Shown: in pieces, positions 25,877 to 34,565 of the stretch
Position numbering within the stretch: position 1 is the first letter of the stretch
How the letters are laid out: every line of letters starts with the position of its first letter
Assembly: GCA_963837005.1 (NCBI GenBank)
Contig: CAWIMC010000021.1
Span: forward strand, 62,001-126,000
Source of the DNA: CALDTK01 sp963837005
GTDB taxonomy: Bacteria > Bacteroidota > Bacteroidia > Chitinophagales > Saprospiraceae
Length of the DNA: 64,000 bases
Reading direction: 5' to 3'
The notes under the pieces: generated by a model
The model's input: only the letters and a program-made list of their open reading frames with translations
Told to the model about the DNA's origin: nothing
Database searches by the model: none
Translations under genes and position numbers: made by a program

Positions 25877-27359
25877 CTAAGACAGACCCGCCGTCCATCG
25901 TGCGAAGTAGTCCTCGTACGCAGGTCGCAGGTCCGCATGAGGCTCGTACCGATCAACGCACTCCAGAGCGTAGAAGGCCGCTGCATGGTCGGCAAAGCAC
26001 CCAGCGCCTACACCCGCTGCCCGTGCAGCGCCCTGTGACCCGTCGGTGTCAAAGAGTTCGAGGGGGACGCCCGTGAGTTGTGTAAACGCCCGGCAGAAGC
26101 GCGGCGATAAAAACATGTTGGCTCGCCCCGCCCGCACGACGCCGAGTTCGCTGCCGAGGTCGCGAATAACGCCAGCCCCCCGCGCGAGGCCCGCAGCGAT
26201 CCCATCCTGCACGGCAGCCACGAGTTGCCCTGGCGAGTGGCGCAGGAAGTCGACCCCGACGAGACTCGCCCCGGGAGCGCGGTTGCCGAGGAGACGCTCC
26301 GCGCCATTGCCAAACGGATAGAATCGGGGACTCTCGGATGTTGGGAGACTGTCACCCGCGAGCTTATTCAGTGTAGGGTAGTCGACCAGCTCGCCCGCGC
26401 CGGAGAGCGTCCGCCGCAGCCACGCATAAGCTGAACCGGTACCGTTGAGGCACAGCAATAGTCCGAGGCGCTGCGCATCGACGGTGCTCGTGACGTGAAG
26501 GAAGGAGTTGATGCGCTGCTGTGTATCGAAGCGCCGTTGATCGGTGACCTGGTAGACGACGCCCGACGTGCCTGCCGTGGCCGCGACTTCGCCGGGGGCC
26601 GTCACGTTGAGGCTGTACGCATTGTTGGGCTGGTCGCCAGCGCGGTAGGTAATCCGGGGGTTTTGGCGAAAGCCGAAGCGCTCACACATGGCCTTCAACA
26701 CGACGCCTTGCTCACCGAAGCTCGGTCCGGCCTGCGGGAAGAGGGTTTGCGGCAGATCGAAAGCAGCGAGCACTTGGTCGGCGCGCTCGCTGCGCTGGAA
26801 GTCCCACAGCACCATTTCGCTGAGGCCACTGTCGGTGGTGCGGCGCTCGCCGGTGAGGCGGTAGGCGATATAGTCGCCGGGGAGGAAGGCGGTGTGGGCT
26901 TTCGCCAAAACCTCTGGCTCGTGTTCAGCGACCCAGGCCAACTTGCTGGCAGTAAAGTTGCCGGGACTGTTGAGCACCGACTCAGCCAGGCCTTTGTGGC
27001 CGAGTTTTTTCTCCGCCGCACGGCCCGTGGCGACCGCCCGCGAGTCGCACCAAATGATACTCGGCCGCAAGCACCGCGCCTGCTTCGTCGAGCAGGACGA
27101 GTCCGTGCATTTGGTAGGCAATCCCAATGGCGATGACACCGTCTAGAGGCTGCTTAGCGGCAAGCGCGTCGAGTGCGGAGCAAGTGTGGAGCCACCAGGC
27201 CTCTGGGTCCTGCTCGGCCCAACCTTCCTGGGGGGCGTCGATGGCCATTTCGCGGTCTACGGGCGACTGCGCCGAGGCGAGCGCCTTACCAGAGCCTGCA
27301 TCGACGAGCGTTACTTTTACTGAACTGCTGCCGAGATCTATGCCGAGAAGGTGCGCCAT
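25877..27359 (-). pseudogene. xylB: Xylulokinase, interrupted by a +1 frameshift
   Basis: The N-terminal part (from the ATG at 27359) holds the FGGY-kinase phosphate loop GIDLGSSSVKVTLVDAG and the QMHGLV motif. The remainder, in the next frame, resumes at RPSIIWCDSRA and covers the ATP-binding half with SQGAARAAGVGAG. Removing one base near 27063-27068 joins them as AVLRPSIIWCD. XylB phosphorylates D-xylulose to the pentose-phosphate intermediate, acting right after XylA. The pairing with an intact xylA suggests an artefact rather than gene loss. Exact hairpin elements lie at 26660-26674 (encoding GFRQN) and 26897-26911 (VLAKA). Confidence 0.9.
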
Positions 27360-27384
27360 GGCGGGCAAGGTAGGCGCGGGCCGT

Positions 27385-27399
27385 GTTTTGGCGTAAGCC
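27385..27399 (+). repeat. Hairpin element, exact copy, just upstream of xylB
   Basis: GTTTTGGCGTAAGCC lies 26 bases before the xylB start codon and 12 bases after the end of the next upstream gene on the same strand. Confidence 0.9.
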
Positions 27400-27410
27400 G
27401 CCCGAAGGCG

Positions 27411-28049
27411 TTAGGCTGCGATACGGATACCGAGCGGTTGCGCATTGACGATGTTGCCGAGGGCCGCGACGGGGACGTTACCGCTGAGACTAGCGCTGGC
27501 ATAATCGTAGCTGATCTTCAGGGTTTGGCCATCAGGCAGCGTGGCTTCAAACCGCAGCGTGTCCTCGGCGGGGTCGCAGATGACACTCGTCACCTCGTAG
27601 GCGTGCACATGCTTACCGACGGAGTCTGGCAAGTCGAGGTCGTGCGCCGTACTCACGCGGGCCATGAGCCGCTCAGTAGCCTCGCCACGGGGGCCGAAGA
27701 GCAGCTGCGACTCAGGGCGCAGGTAGGCGTAGCGCTGGCTGCGGAGCCACTTCAGGGGCACGTTCGTAATCGCGAGTTCGAAGCCCATCGGCTGCCCACC
27801 GACCTCGGTTTGGATATCGAGAAACAGGATGTCGCTGGCGAGACGTGCGTGCACTACAGGGGCCTCGAGGTGGAGGTAGGCGTTGGAGCGCGCGGTGAAG
27901 ATGGGGCGCTGGAAGGGTGGGTTGACGCGCGTTTCGAACAGGATGATAGCCTCCCGCTCGACGAGACGCCCAGCGCGTCGTCGCTGGTAGAAAACGGCGA
28001 TGAGGAGGCCGAGGATAGAAGCGATGGTGAGGGCGGCGATGACGGTCAT
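27411..28049 (-). CDS. Hypothetical membrane-anchored protein
   Basis: 212 residues, not recognised. An N-terminal membrane helix (IAALTIASILGLLIAVFYQ) is followed by RRRR, placing the rest in the cytoplasm by the positive-inside rule. The remainder is a beta-rich soluble domain with no visible catalytic motif. It lies upstream of xylB on the same strand with 51 bases between, so it might share the transcript, though a link to xylose use is not supported by the sequence. Confidence 0.6.
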   Translation of the reverse strand: MTVIAALTIASILGLLIAVFYQRRRAGRLVEREAIILFETRVNPPFQRPIFTARSNAYLHLEAPVVHARLASDILFLDIQTEVGGQPMGFELAITNVPLKWLRSQRYAYLRPESQLLFGPRGEATERLMARVSTAHDLDLPDSVGKHVHAYEVTSVICDPAEDTLRFEATLPDGQTLKISYDYASASLSGNVPVAALGNIVNAQPLGIRIAA

Positions 28050-28206
28050 GTGTGCGGTGTGTAAGCTTGGACTCCAAAGCTACTGGCACCATCCTTGCAG
28101 TGTCTGCAAGCAGCTGTCAATCAGACCTTTGTGGGTAGCATCAATTGGGTATTTTTGTGTTTTCGGCCTTTGGCACCGGGGCTGTTCTGAGGGGTGTTTA
28201 AGGGCC

Positions 28207-28221
28207 GGCTTTCGCCAAAAC
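28207..28221 (-). repeat. Hairpin element, exact copy, in a 280-base spacer
   Basis: The spacer 28050-28331 between divergent genes holds this exact copy and a separate small hairpin (CTTGCAG / CTGCAAG, loop TGT) at 28094-28110. No clear promoter is seen. Confidence 0.9.
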
Positions 28222-28331
28222 CTGCCCGTGTCGCCCCATTGAGATACTTGACGCATGTCGACGTGGTCTAGAAGTTGTGGCTGGGAAAATCCGGGTGACT
28301 TCCCTTCGTCCGGCTACCTTGAGCGCCCGGA

Positions 28332-28760
28332 ATGGACATCAAGAAGGTCACGCAACTCGCCGAGGAACTCCGCGGGCTCGCCGATGCAGAGCGGGCGGCT
28401 TTCGGGCTGTACCGCGAAGCCCACGAGGAGGACGTCGTCGCGCGGGCGACCACCGACGGGGTCGTGCTCTTCGCGGCGGAGCTGCTCAGTGGACTGGCGC
28501 GCGTCGATAACCCAGTCGGTAATTCCATCATCGCCCTCGATGACGATGTGGCGTACCTCGACAGCGAGGCCGACCTCCACCTGTATGCCGTCGAGGTCTA
28601 CGGCGGCGACCTCGCCCCGCCGCGCAAGCGCCGCCTACGCATTACGCGCTTCGAGTACGCTGCCGTGCTCGGGTGTTTGATCGCCTTCGTGCTGACGAGC
28701 ATCTTCGCCGTGGTGGGGGCCGTGTTTATAGTTCGGTGGCTGTACTTCTATTTGGTTTAA
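28332..28760 (+). CDS. Hypothetical tail-anchored membrane protein
   Basis: 142 residues, not recognised. The first 100 residues are soluble and acidic, beginning MDIKKVTQLAEELRGLADAE. A stretch PPRKRRLRITR leads into a single long hydrophobic segment at the C terminus (AAVLGCLIAFVLTSIFAVVGAVF), so the protein is probably held at the membrane by its tail with the N-terminal domain in the cytoplasm. Confidence 0.6.
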   Translation: MDIKKVTQLAEELRGLADAERAAFGLYREAHEEDVVARATTDGVVLFAAELLSGLARVDNPVGNSIIALDDDVAYLDSEADLHLYAVEVYGGDLAPPRKRRLRITRFEYAAVLGCLIAFVLTSIFAVVGAVFIVRWLYFYLV

Positions 28761-28778
28761 GAATTCTTTATATATTTG
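28751..28778 (+). promoter_or_regulatory. Bacteroidota-type promoter
   Basis: TTTG at 28751-28754 and TATATTTG at 28771-28778 match the Bacteroidota -33 (TTTG) and -7 (TAnnTTTG) boxes with 16 bases between, slightly short of the usual spacing. The TTTG overlaps the end of the preceding gene. It would drive the 33-residue gene at 28828. Confidence 0.55.
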
Positions 28779-28827
28779 TCCCTGTACTGTGAACACTTGC
28801 GACTAACATCGCCTTAAATCAGTACGT

Positions 28828-28929
28828 ATGACACCAGCGAAGCGCTTTCCGCACCGCCACATCCTCCTCCTTCTGCTCGTCTGCCTGACGCTGTACATCC
28901 TACAGTCGGGAGCCTCGGGCACGCTGTAG
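28828..28929 (+). CDS. Small single-helix membrane peptide (33 aa)
   Basis: A short reading frame downstream of a good promoter match. It encodes MTPAKRFPHRH followed by one hydrophobic segment (ILLLLLVCLTLYILQSG) and a short tail. The positive N terminus and single helix fit a small membrane protein. No homologue is recognised; expression would need to be shown. Confidence 0.35.
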   Translation: MTPAKRFPHRHILLLLLVCLTLYILQSGASGTL

Positions 28930-28961
28930 CCTGTGTATTGCCGAGTCTCCGGCTAGCAAGC

Positions 28962-29408
28962 TCACCTCACTTTCTCACGTCGTCGCTGTTTAGCGGCGAT
29001 TCTGTCTTCAGCTGCTGTACGCAGCTGGTCCTCCATCGCCCGTGCGCGCGCCTGCCCGAACACGCCTAGGCGACTCGACGTGCGGTAAGTCCAGAGGCAC
29101 CATAGGCCTACGAGAAATAGGTAGATAAAGGGTACCGCTGAGTGGTAGTACAGCGCCTCGTCAACATCAAAATGGTGTAGGTGTTGGACAGCACGCGTCG
29201 ATCCACAGCCCGGACATTCGGTATCGAACAACAGTACCGAGGGACACATCGATGGCCCCTCGTCAAAGTGGTCGGCCGGCAGCAGCCACAGCACGATCGG
29301 AAAGGCGATGAGCGAGATCAGCCAAGCCGTGGATACCCAACGCGGTATAGGCTTGGGACCTCGGCCCACGGGAGTTTCAGCATTTGGCAAGGTGCTTAAA
29401 TCGGACAT
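28962..29408 (-). CDS. DUF2752 membrane protein
   Basis: About 148 residues from the ATG at 29408. It carries the DUF2752 hallmark CPGCGSTRA between two hydrophobic regions (VSTAWLISLIAFPIVLWLLP and the segment near VPFIYLFLVGLWCLW), and ends in a basic tail. The function of the family is unknown. A second DUF2752 gene lies at 34153, next to GYF_2 proteins. This one follows a strong terminator that isolates it from the upstream Pmp3-like gene. Confidence 0.8.
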   Translation of the reverse strand: MSDLSTLPNAETPVGRGPKPIPRWVSTAWLISLIAFPIVLWLLPADHFDEGPSMCPSVLLFDTECPGCGSTRAVQHLHHFDVDEALYYHSAVPFIYLFLVGLWCLWTYRTSSRLGVFGQARARAMEDQLRTAAEDRIAAKQRRREKVR

Positions 29409-29430
29409 GAGCGTGAGGGGCGCTATATGC

Positions 29431-29465
29431 AAAAAGGCCTGGCGATACCTTCGCCAGGCCTTTTT
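29431..29465. terminator. Strong bidirectional intrinsic terminator
   Basis: A perfect 15-bp inverted repeat, AAAAAGGCCTGGCGA / TCGCCAGGCCTTTTT, encloses a 5-base loop and has T/A runs on both sides. It lies 24 bases after the stop of the minus-strand Pmp3-like gene and just before the start of the DUF2752 gene. Confidence 0.95.
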
Positions 29466-29489
29466 GAGTAGCCGTTAGAGGGAGTAGGG

Positions 29490-29939
29490 CTAGTAGTACT
29501 CGTTCATCTTTGCAAAACCGTGAATCCATCCTGGAATCAGGCACAAAAACGACAGGAGCAGGTTGACCCACCAGTTATTGCCTTCGAAATCATCCATGAG
29601 GCCCATGGCGAGGAAGCCCCAGCCGATGAGGACAAGGACAATATAGCCGCCCTTCGGGATATCGGTGGCACGCCCGGCACTCTGCGACTTTTTCACAGCC
29701 TTCTGCGCTGCCTTGAGCGCAAGCGTGCCTTTGATGCCGAGCTTCTCGCCGGTCATCTCGCGGACTTGCTTAGGGGTGAGGGCAAGGAAGTCTTCGGCAG
29801 TGGCGGACTGCATCTTGTCAGCAATCGCCGACAGTTCTGGGCTAGTCTCGACGTCGGTTTGCCAGGCAGGGCTCGTGGTGATGGCCTGCGCGCCAATGCT
29901 GCAGAGCAGGAAGGCCAGAAGGGTAAGGACTGATTTCAT
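29490..29939 (-). CDS. YqaE/Pmp3-type membrane protein with signal peptide
   Basis: About 149 residues from the ATG at 29939. A signal peptide (MKSVLTLLAFLLCSIGAQA) precedes a helical extracytoplasmic part. Two membrane segments end the protein: GGYIVLVLIGWGFLAMGLMDD and WWVNLLLSFLCLIPGWIHGF, the latter resembling the Pmp3/YqaE motif. Pmp3 proteins affect membrane potential and salt tolerance in fungi and plants; the role of the longer Bacteroidota version is unknown. Confidence 0.75.
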   Translation of the reverse strand: MKSVLTLLAFLLCSIGAQAITTSPAWQTDVETSPELSAIADKMQSATAEDFLALTPKQVREMTGEKLGIKGTLALKAAQKAVKKSQSAGRATDIPKGGYIVLVLIGWGFLAMGLMDDFEGNNWWVNLLLSFLCLIPGWIHGFAKMNEYY

Positions 29940-30042
29940 GTTGTGGAGGTTTTGGAAGAGTGTTGTGACCGCAGGGGCCGGGTTATGCCGCAATATGCTA
30001 CAAGTCGTTCGATCCGGTGTAAGAATGTTCGTGAATTGTTGA

Positions 30043-33000
30043 CTACATGTTGCGACGGTATTCTCCGCCCACCTCGTAAAGCGCCGCAGTAGTCTGTCCT
30101 AACGAGCAGGATTTGCTTGCTTGGAGGAGGGCATCGAAGAGGTTCTCGCCAGCCAGCGCGGCCATTTTGAGCTGGGTGACCTGCATTGCGGCCCGTGATT
30201 CGTGCACCGCGTGTAGACTGGCGAGGCGTTCGATTTGTGCATCCTTCTCAGCGGCATCGGCGCGAATCACTTCGCCAGGCGTAACCGTCGGCGATCCGTC
30301 GGGACCTTTGAAGGTGTTGACGCCAATCACGGGCAGCTCGCCAGTGTGCTTGAGCATCTCGTAGTGCATCGACTCCTCCTGGATCTTGCCGCGCTGGTAC
30401 ATCGACTCCATTGCCCCGAGCACACCCCCACGCTCGGTAAGCCGATCGAACTCTAGCAGGACGGCCGTCTCCACCAGATCGGTGAGCTCATCGATGATGA
30501 AGGCCCCCTGGAGAGGGTTCTCGTTTTTGGCGAGGCCGAGTTCGTGGTTGATGATGAGTTGGATGGCGAGGGCGCGGCGCACGGACTCCTCTGTTGGTGT
30601 CGTGATGGCCTCGTCGTAGGCGTTGGTGTGCAGCGAATTGCAATTGTCGTAGATCGCGTACAGCGCCTGGAGCGTGGTGCGGATATCGTTAAAGCTGATC
30701 TCCTGCGCGTGCAAACTCCGGCCCGAGGTCTGGATGTGGTACTTGAGCATCTGGCTCCGCTCCTTGGCCCCGTACTTTTCGCGCATGGCCTTGGCCCAAA
30801 CGCGGCGCGCCACCCGTCCGATGACGGCGTACTCCGGGTCGAGTCCATTGGAGAAGAAAAAGCTCAGGTTTGGGGCGAAGTCGTCGATCGCCATGCCGCG
30901 GGCTAAGTAGTACTCTACGTACGTAAAGCCGTTGGCGAGCGTGAAGGCGAGTTGCGTAATCGGGTTGGCCCCGGCCTCGGCGATGTGGTAGCCCGACACG
31001 GATACCGAGTAAAAGTTACGCACGCCCTCGCGGATGAAGGCCTCCTGCATATCGCCCATGAGCCGCAGCGCGAACTCAGTCGAGAAGATGCAGGTGTTCT
31101 GCGCCTGGTCCTCCTTGAGGATGTCGGCTTGCACGGTGCCGCGCACGCTGGTGAGGGCCTTCTTGCGACAGGCTGCGTAGGCCTCGGCGTCGAGTACTTG
31201 GTCGCCCGTGAGTCCGAGCAGCATTAGGCCTAGTCCGCTGTGGCCTTCTGGCAAAACCCCCCTGTACGTCGGTCGCTCAATGTTGGCACTGTCGTAGGTT
31301 TTGGCGAAAGCCGCCTCTACCGCCGCGTGTAGTTCATGCTCGGTGATGTACTTCTCACACTCCTGGTCGATAGCCGCGTTCATGAAAAAGGCCGTGATGG
31401 CCGCCGCCGGACCGTTGATGGTCATCGATACCGATGTCGTCGCGGCCGTCAAGTCGAAGCCAGAGTAGAGCCGCTTGGCGTCGTCGAGGCTACAGATGCT
31501 CACGCCTGAGTTGCCCACCTTGCCGTAGATGTCGGGCCGGGTAGCGGGGTCTTCGCCGTAGAGGGTCACGGAGTCAAACGCGGTCGAAAGCCGGGCGGCC
31601 GGCAGGCCTTTGCTGAGGTAATGGAAGCGCCGGTTGGTGCGCTCGGGGCCGCCCTCGCCCGCGAACATCCGCGTAGGGTCTTCCCCCTGACGCTTGAAGG
31701 GGAACACACCCGCCGTGTAGGGGAAATGCCCGGGGAAATTTTCCTGCGCGAGCCACGTGAGCCGGTCGCCCCAGTCGGAGTAGCGCGGCAGGGCGATGCG
31801 TGGAATAGCGTTGCCGGAGAGACTCTGCGTGTGCGTCGGAACCTTGATGTCGCGGCCGCGAACCGTGTACACGTACTCGTCGGCGCGGTAGCGGTCGAGT
31901 TGCGAGTCCCAGGTCTCGAGCGCCTCCTGATTGGCGGGCGTGAGGCGTCGGAGTTGCTCGCCTTTGCGCGTCGCGAAGTCCGTGGCTTCATCGGCGTCGC
32001 CGCTGCCCTGGCTGCCGTAGTGCTCGCCGAGCTTCGCGAAGGCGCCCGCCACGCGTGCTACCTCGGCTTGCGCCAAAACGTGGGCGTCGTACGCCCGGAT
32101 CCCTTCCGAAATCTCGGACAGGTAGCGCTGGCGAGCCGGCGGGATGATCGCTTGCGGCGATTCGCCTACGGCGCTGCCGTCCGGACGGGCCTTTGCGTCT
32201 TTGCGTGCCTCACTTTGCGTCTTTGCGTTGAAAAACGCCAACCCCAGCAGCCCCGAAAGCTTCGCCCACAGCTCATTTACCCCATCATCATTGAACTGGC
32301 TCGCCATCGTCCCGTACACGGGCATGTCGTCGAGGGGGTCATTCCAGCGGTCGTGGTTGCGCTGATACTGCTTGCGGACGTCGCGCAGCGCATCGAGTCC
32401 ACCGCGCTTGTCGAACTTGTTGAGCGCAATCACATCGGCAAAGTCGAGCATGTCGATCTTCTCCAACTGCGTGCCAGCCCCGTACTCCGGGGTCATCACG
32501 TAAAGGGTTACATCGGCGTGGTCGACGATTTCAGTGTCGGACTGCCCGATACCTGAGGTTTCGAGGATAACCAGGTCGAAGTCGTCTGCCTTCAGGAGGT
32601 CTACCGCCGTCTGGACGTGCTTGCTGAGCGCCAGATTGGCCTGGCGAGTAGCGAGTGAACGCATGAAGACCCGGTCCGAGCGTAAGGCATTCATACGGAT
32701 ACGGTCGCCGAGCAGCGCCCCGCCCGTCTTTCGCTTGGAAGGATCGACGGAGATGACCCCGATGCGGGCCTCGGTTCCCTCGGTGGCGAGCAGGAAGCGG
32801 CGGATGAGTTCGTCGACGAGGCTCGACTTGCCCGATCCACCGGTGCCCGTGATGCCGAGGACGGGTGTTTTGGCGGAAGCTGCCCGCCGCGCAGCGTCCT
32901 TTACTAAGTCGGTGTAGCGCTCGGAGTCGTTCTCGACCATCGTAATGTGTCGCGCCAGCCCCCGGCCCGCCCCGAGTTCGAAGTCGCAGCGCTGGATGAC

Positions 33001-33456
33001 GTCGTTGATCATCCCCTGCAAGCCCATTGCCCGGCCGTCGTCGGGGCTGTAGATCCGGGCCACGCCTTCGGCTTCGAGTTCGGCGATCTCGCTCGGGAGG
33101 ATCGTCCCACCGCCGCCGCCGACGATCTGGATATGGGTCGCACCGGCTTCGTCGAGCAAGGCGCGCATGTAGCGGAAATACTCCATGTGCCCGCCCTGGT
33201 AGCTCGTAATCGCGATGCCCTGCACGTCTTCCTGGAGCGCGCACCGCACCACCTCGTCGACCGACCGATTGTGTCCGAGGTGAATGATTTCCGCGCCGGA
33301 GCGCTGCAGGATGCGGCGCATAATATTGATCGCGGCGTCGTGACCGTCGAAGAGGCTCGCCGAGGTAACCATGCGAACGTGGTGCCGCGGGCGGTACACG
33401 CCCTTGTCGTCGATGCGGTCGGCGAGAGCTCGGGTAGTCGGGGTAGGGTTGGACAT
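30043..33456 (-). CDS. icmF: IcmF-type fused cobalamin-dependent acyl-CoA mutase
   Basis: About 1137 residues from the ATG at 33456. Three parts are visible in the IcmF order: an N-terminal B12-binding domain (DGHDAAINIM, with the cobalt-ligand histidine), a MeaB-like GTPase chaperone (GITGTGGSGKSSLVDELI, then LNKFDKRGG), and a C-terminal mutase barrel. The family interconverts isobutyryl-CoA and butyryl-CoA or related acyl-CoAs; the exact substrate is not readable here. The linker after the GTPase includes a peptide encoded by a CGCAAAG repeat (32190-32229). Hairpin elements lie at 31298, 32065, 32867 (wobble) and 31243 (AGAA loop). Longer starts are possible but unlikely. Confidence 0.92.
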   Translation of the reverse strand: MSNPTPTTRALADRIDDKGVYRPRHHVRMVTSASLFDGHDAAINIMRRILQRSGAEIIHLGHNRSVDEVVRCALQEDVQGIAITSYQGGHMEYFRYMRALLDEAGATHIQIVGGGGGTILPSEIAELEAEGVARIYSPDDGRAMGLQGMINDVIQRCDFELGAGRGLARHITMVENDSERYTDLVKDAARRAASAKTPVLGITGTGGSGKSSLVDELIRRFLLATEGTEARIGVISVDPSKRKTGGALLGDRIRMNALRSDRVFMRSLATRQANLALSKHVQTAVDLLKADDFDLVILETSGIGQSDTEIVDHADVTLYVMTPEYGAGTQLEKIDMLDFADVIALNKFDKRGGLDALRDVRKQYQRNHDRWNDPLDDMPVYGTMASQFNDDGVNELWAKLSGLLGLAFFNAKTQSEARKDAKARPDGSAVGESPQAIIPPARQRYLSEISEGIRAYDAHVLAQAEVARVAGAFAKLGEHYGSQGSGDADEATDFATRKGEQLRRLTPANQEALETWDSQLDRYRADEYVYTVRGRDIKVPTHTQSLSGNAIPRIALPRYSDWGDRLTWLAQENFPGHFPYTAGVFPFKRQGEDPTRMFAGEGGPERTNRRFHYLSKGLPAARLSTAFDSVTLYGEDPATRPDIYGKVGNSGVSICSLDDAKRLYSGFDLTAATTSVSMTINGPAAAITAFFMNAAIDQECEKYITEHELHAAVEAAFAKTYDSANIERPTYRGVLPEGHSGLGLMLLGLTGDQVLDAEAYAACRKKALTSVRGTVQADILKEDQAQNTCIFSTEFALRLMGDMQEAFIREGVRNFYSVSVSGYHIAEAGANPITQLAFTLANGFTYVEYYLARGMAIDDFAPNLSFFFSNGLDPEYAVIGRVARRVWAKAMREKYGAKERSQMLKYHIQTSGRSLHAQEISFNDIRTTLQALYAIYDNCNSLHTNAYDEAITTPTEESVRRALAIQLIINHELGLAKNENPLQGAFIIDELTDLVETAVLLEFDRLTERGGVLGAMESMYQRGKIQEESMHYEMLKHTGELPVIGVNTFKGPDGSPTVTPGEVIRADAAEKDAQIERLASLHAVHESRAAMQVTQLKMAALAGENLFDALLQASKSCSLGQTTAALYEVGGEYRRNM
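32190..32229. repeat. CGCAAAG-type interspersed repeat inside icmF
   Basis: On the minus strand this 40-base tract reads AACGCAAAGACGCAAAG, a short bridge, then ACGCAAAGACGCAAAGG. It is nearly identical to 1361-1401. It keeps the icmF frame open and encodes roughly NAKTQSEARKDAKA in the linker between GTPase and mutase. Confidence 0.8.
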
Positions 33457-33519
33457 CTTTTGGTTGGAGTAAGGCATGGGGTCGCAGCAGGCGACCGGGG
33501 GTAGGGGAGAGGGCAAGGT

Positions 33520-33534
33520 AGCTTTCGCCAAAAC
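33520..33534 (-). repeat. Hairpin element, G.T-wobble copy, upstream of icmF
   Basis: On the minus strand this is GTTTTGGCGAAAGCT, 64 bases before the chosen icmF start and 62 bases before the divergent GYF_2/CD225 gene. Confidence 0.85.
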
Positions 33535-33595
33535 GAATTGCCGGGTTGGCGCTAGATTGCCCACTGCATTCAACAAGCAGCGCAACCCCGGAGCT

Positions 33596-34153
33596 ATGAC
33601 CCAATACTTTTACGCGATAGGCACTGAGCGTAGAGGCCCCGTCGGCCTTACCGAACTGCGGGCCGCACCGATCACCCGGACCACTCTCGTATGGTACGAA
33701 GGCCTGCCCGATTGGAAACCAGCCAGCGAGTTCCCGGAGTTGAGTGACCTCTTTATGGTGCAGGGGCCACCTGAGGTGCCGCAGAACTTCGAATCCTCAG
33801 CGCCGACGTACGCGCCCCTGAGTAGCCCGCCGCCACCACCGGCACCGCAGATGAATGCACCCGAGCCTGGTCGCCGCCGGAACTCCTATGATGAACTGGG
33901 AGGACCTCCACCCAAGACTTGGCTGCTCGAATCTATTCTACTCACGGTGCTTTGCTGCCCGCCCCTGGGCATCGTCGGCATCGTCAATGCGTCCAAGGTC
34001 GAGTCGCGGTACTACGCCGGTGACGTAGAGCGAGCGAACTATCACTCCCGCGAGGCCGCTAAGTGGACCAAGCTGGGCCTCTACATCGGCATCGGTGTGT
34101 ACATCCTTTACTTCGGGCTCATCTTCCTCGGAGCGCTCGGCAGCGCATTTTGA
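33596..34153 (+). CDS. GYF_2 plus CD225/dispanin membrane protein
   Basis: About 185 residues from the ATG at 33596. Residues 1-50 form a GYF_2 domain (YFYAIGTERRGPVGLTEL, then TLVWYEGLPDWKPASE). A proline-rich linker follows. The C terminus is a CD225/dispanin unit with two membrane helices: TWLLESILLTVLCCPPLGIVG, then the cytoplasmic NASKVESRYYAGDVERA, then a second helix. CD225 proteins in animals are interferon-induced transmembrane proteins; the bacterial role is unknown. The stop overlaps the start of the next gene (TGATG), so the two are coupled. Confidence 0.85.
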   Translation: MTQYFYAIGTERRGPVGLTELRAAPITRTTLVWYEGLPDWKPASEFPELSDLFMVQGPPEVPQNFESSAPTYAPLSSPPPPPAPQMNAPEPGRRRNSYDELGGPPPKTWLLESILLTVLCCPPLGIVGIVNASKVESRYYAGDVERANYHSREAAKWTKLGLYIGIGVYILYFGLIFLGALGSAF

Positions 34154-34530
34154 TGCAAGTGACGTGGGTCTCGGCCTTTGGCCTGCTCGGCCTCCTCGCA
34201 GCTGCCGCTCTGCTTTTTGTTTTTGACCCTATGCAGGTCGACTATTTCCCCCGCTGCCCCGTGCTCGCGCTAACCGGGTTTCAGTGCGCCGGTTGTGGGT
34301 CGCAGCGAGCCCTTCATGCACTCTCGCACCTTCATTTCCTCGAAGCATGGAGTTTTAATCCGCTCTTGATACTGAGCCTCCCGTACGCTTTAGTGGGTTG
34401 GTTTGCGGAGTGGGGAGCGCACCGTTCGTCTGCGTGGGCGCGTTTCCGCAAAACGGTCTACGGCCGCTCGGCGAGCTACGTAGTGCTTTGTATAATCGTC
34501 CTATTTACCGTCGGCCGTAACCTACTTTAG
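34153..34530 (+). CDS. DUF2752 membrane protein (second copy)
   Basis: 125 residues. It begins with a membrane helix (VSAFGLLGLLAAAALLFVF), then the DUF2752 motif CAGCGSQRALHAL, a second hydrophobic region (LLILSLPYALVGWFAEW) and a third at the C terminus. The start overlaps the stop of the GYF_2/CD225 gene, and another GYF_2 gene follows after 35 bases, so these three form one operon. A GCG/CGC-stem variant of the hairpin element lies at 34440-34454. Confidence 0.8.
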   Translation: MQVTWVSAFGLLGLLAAAALLFVFDPMQVDYFPRCPVLALTGFQCAGCGSQRALHALSHLHFLEAWSFNPLLILSLPYALVGWFAEWGAHRSSAWARFRKTVYGRSASYVVLCIIVLFTVGRNLL

Positions 34531-34565
34531 CTTCGACCTTTGCAGGCCTTCAAGCTCGACCACCG

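Noticed and set aside
30520..30535. GTTTTTGGCGAGGCC in icmF
   Set aside because: It encodes the conserved GLAKNE segment of the mutase and has a three-base loop with an extra T, so it is explained by protein conservation.
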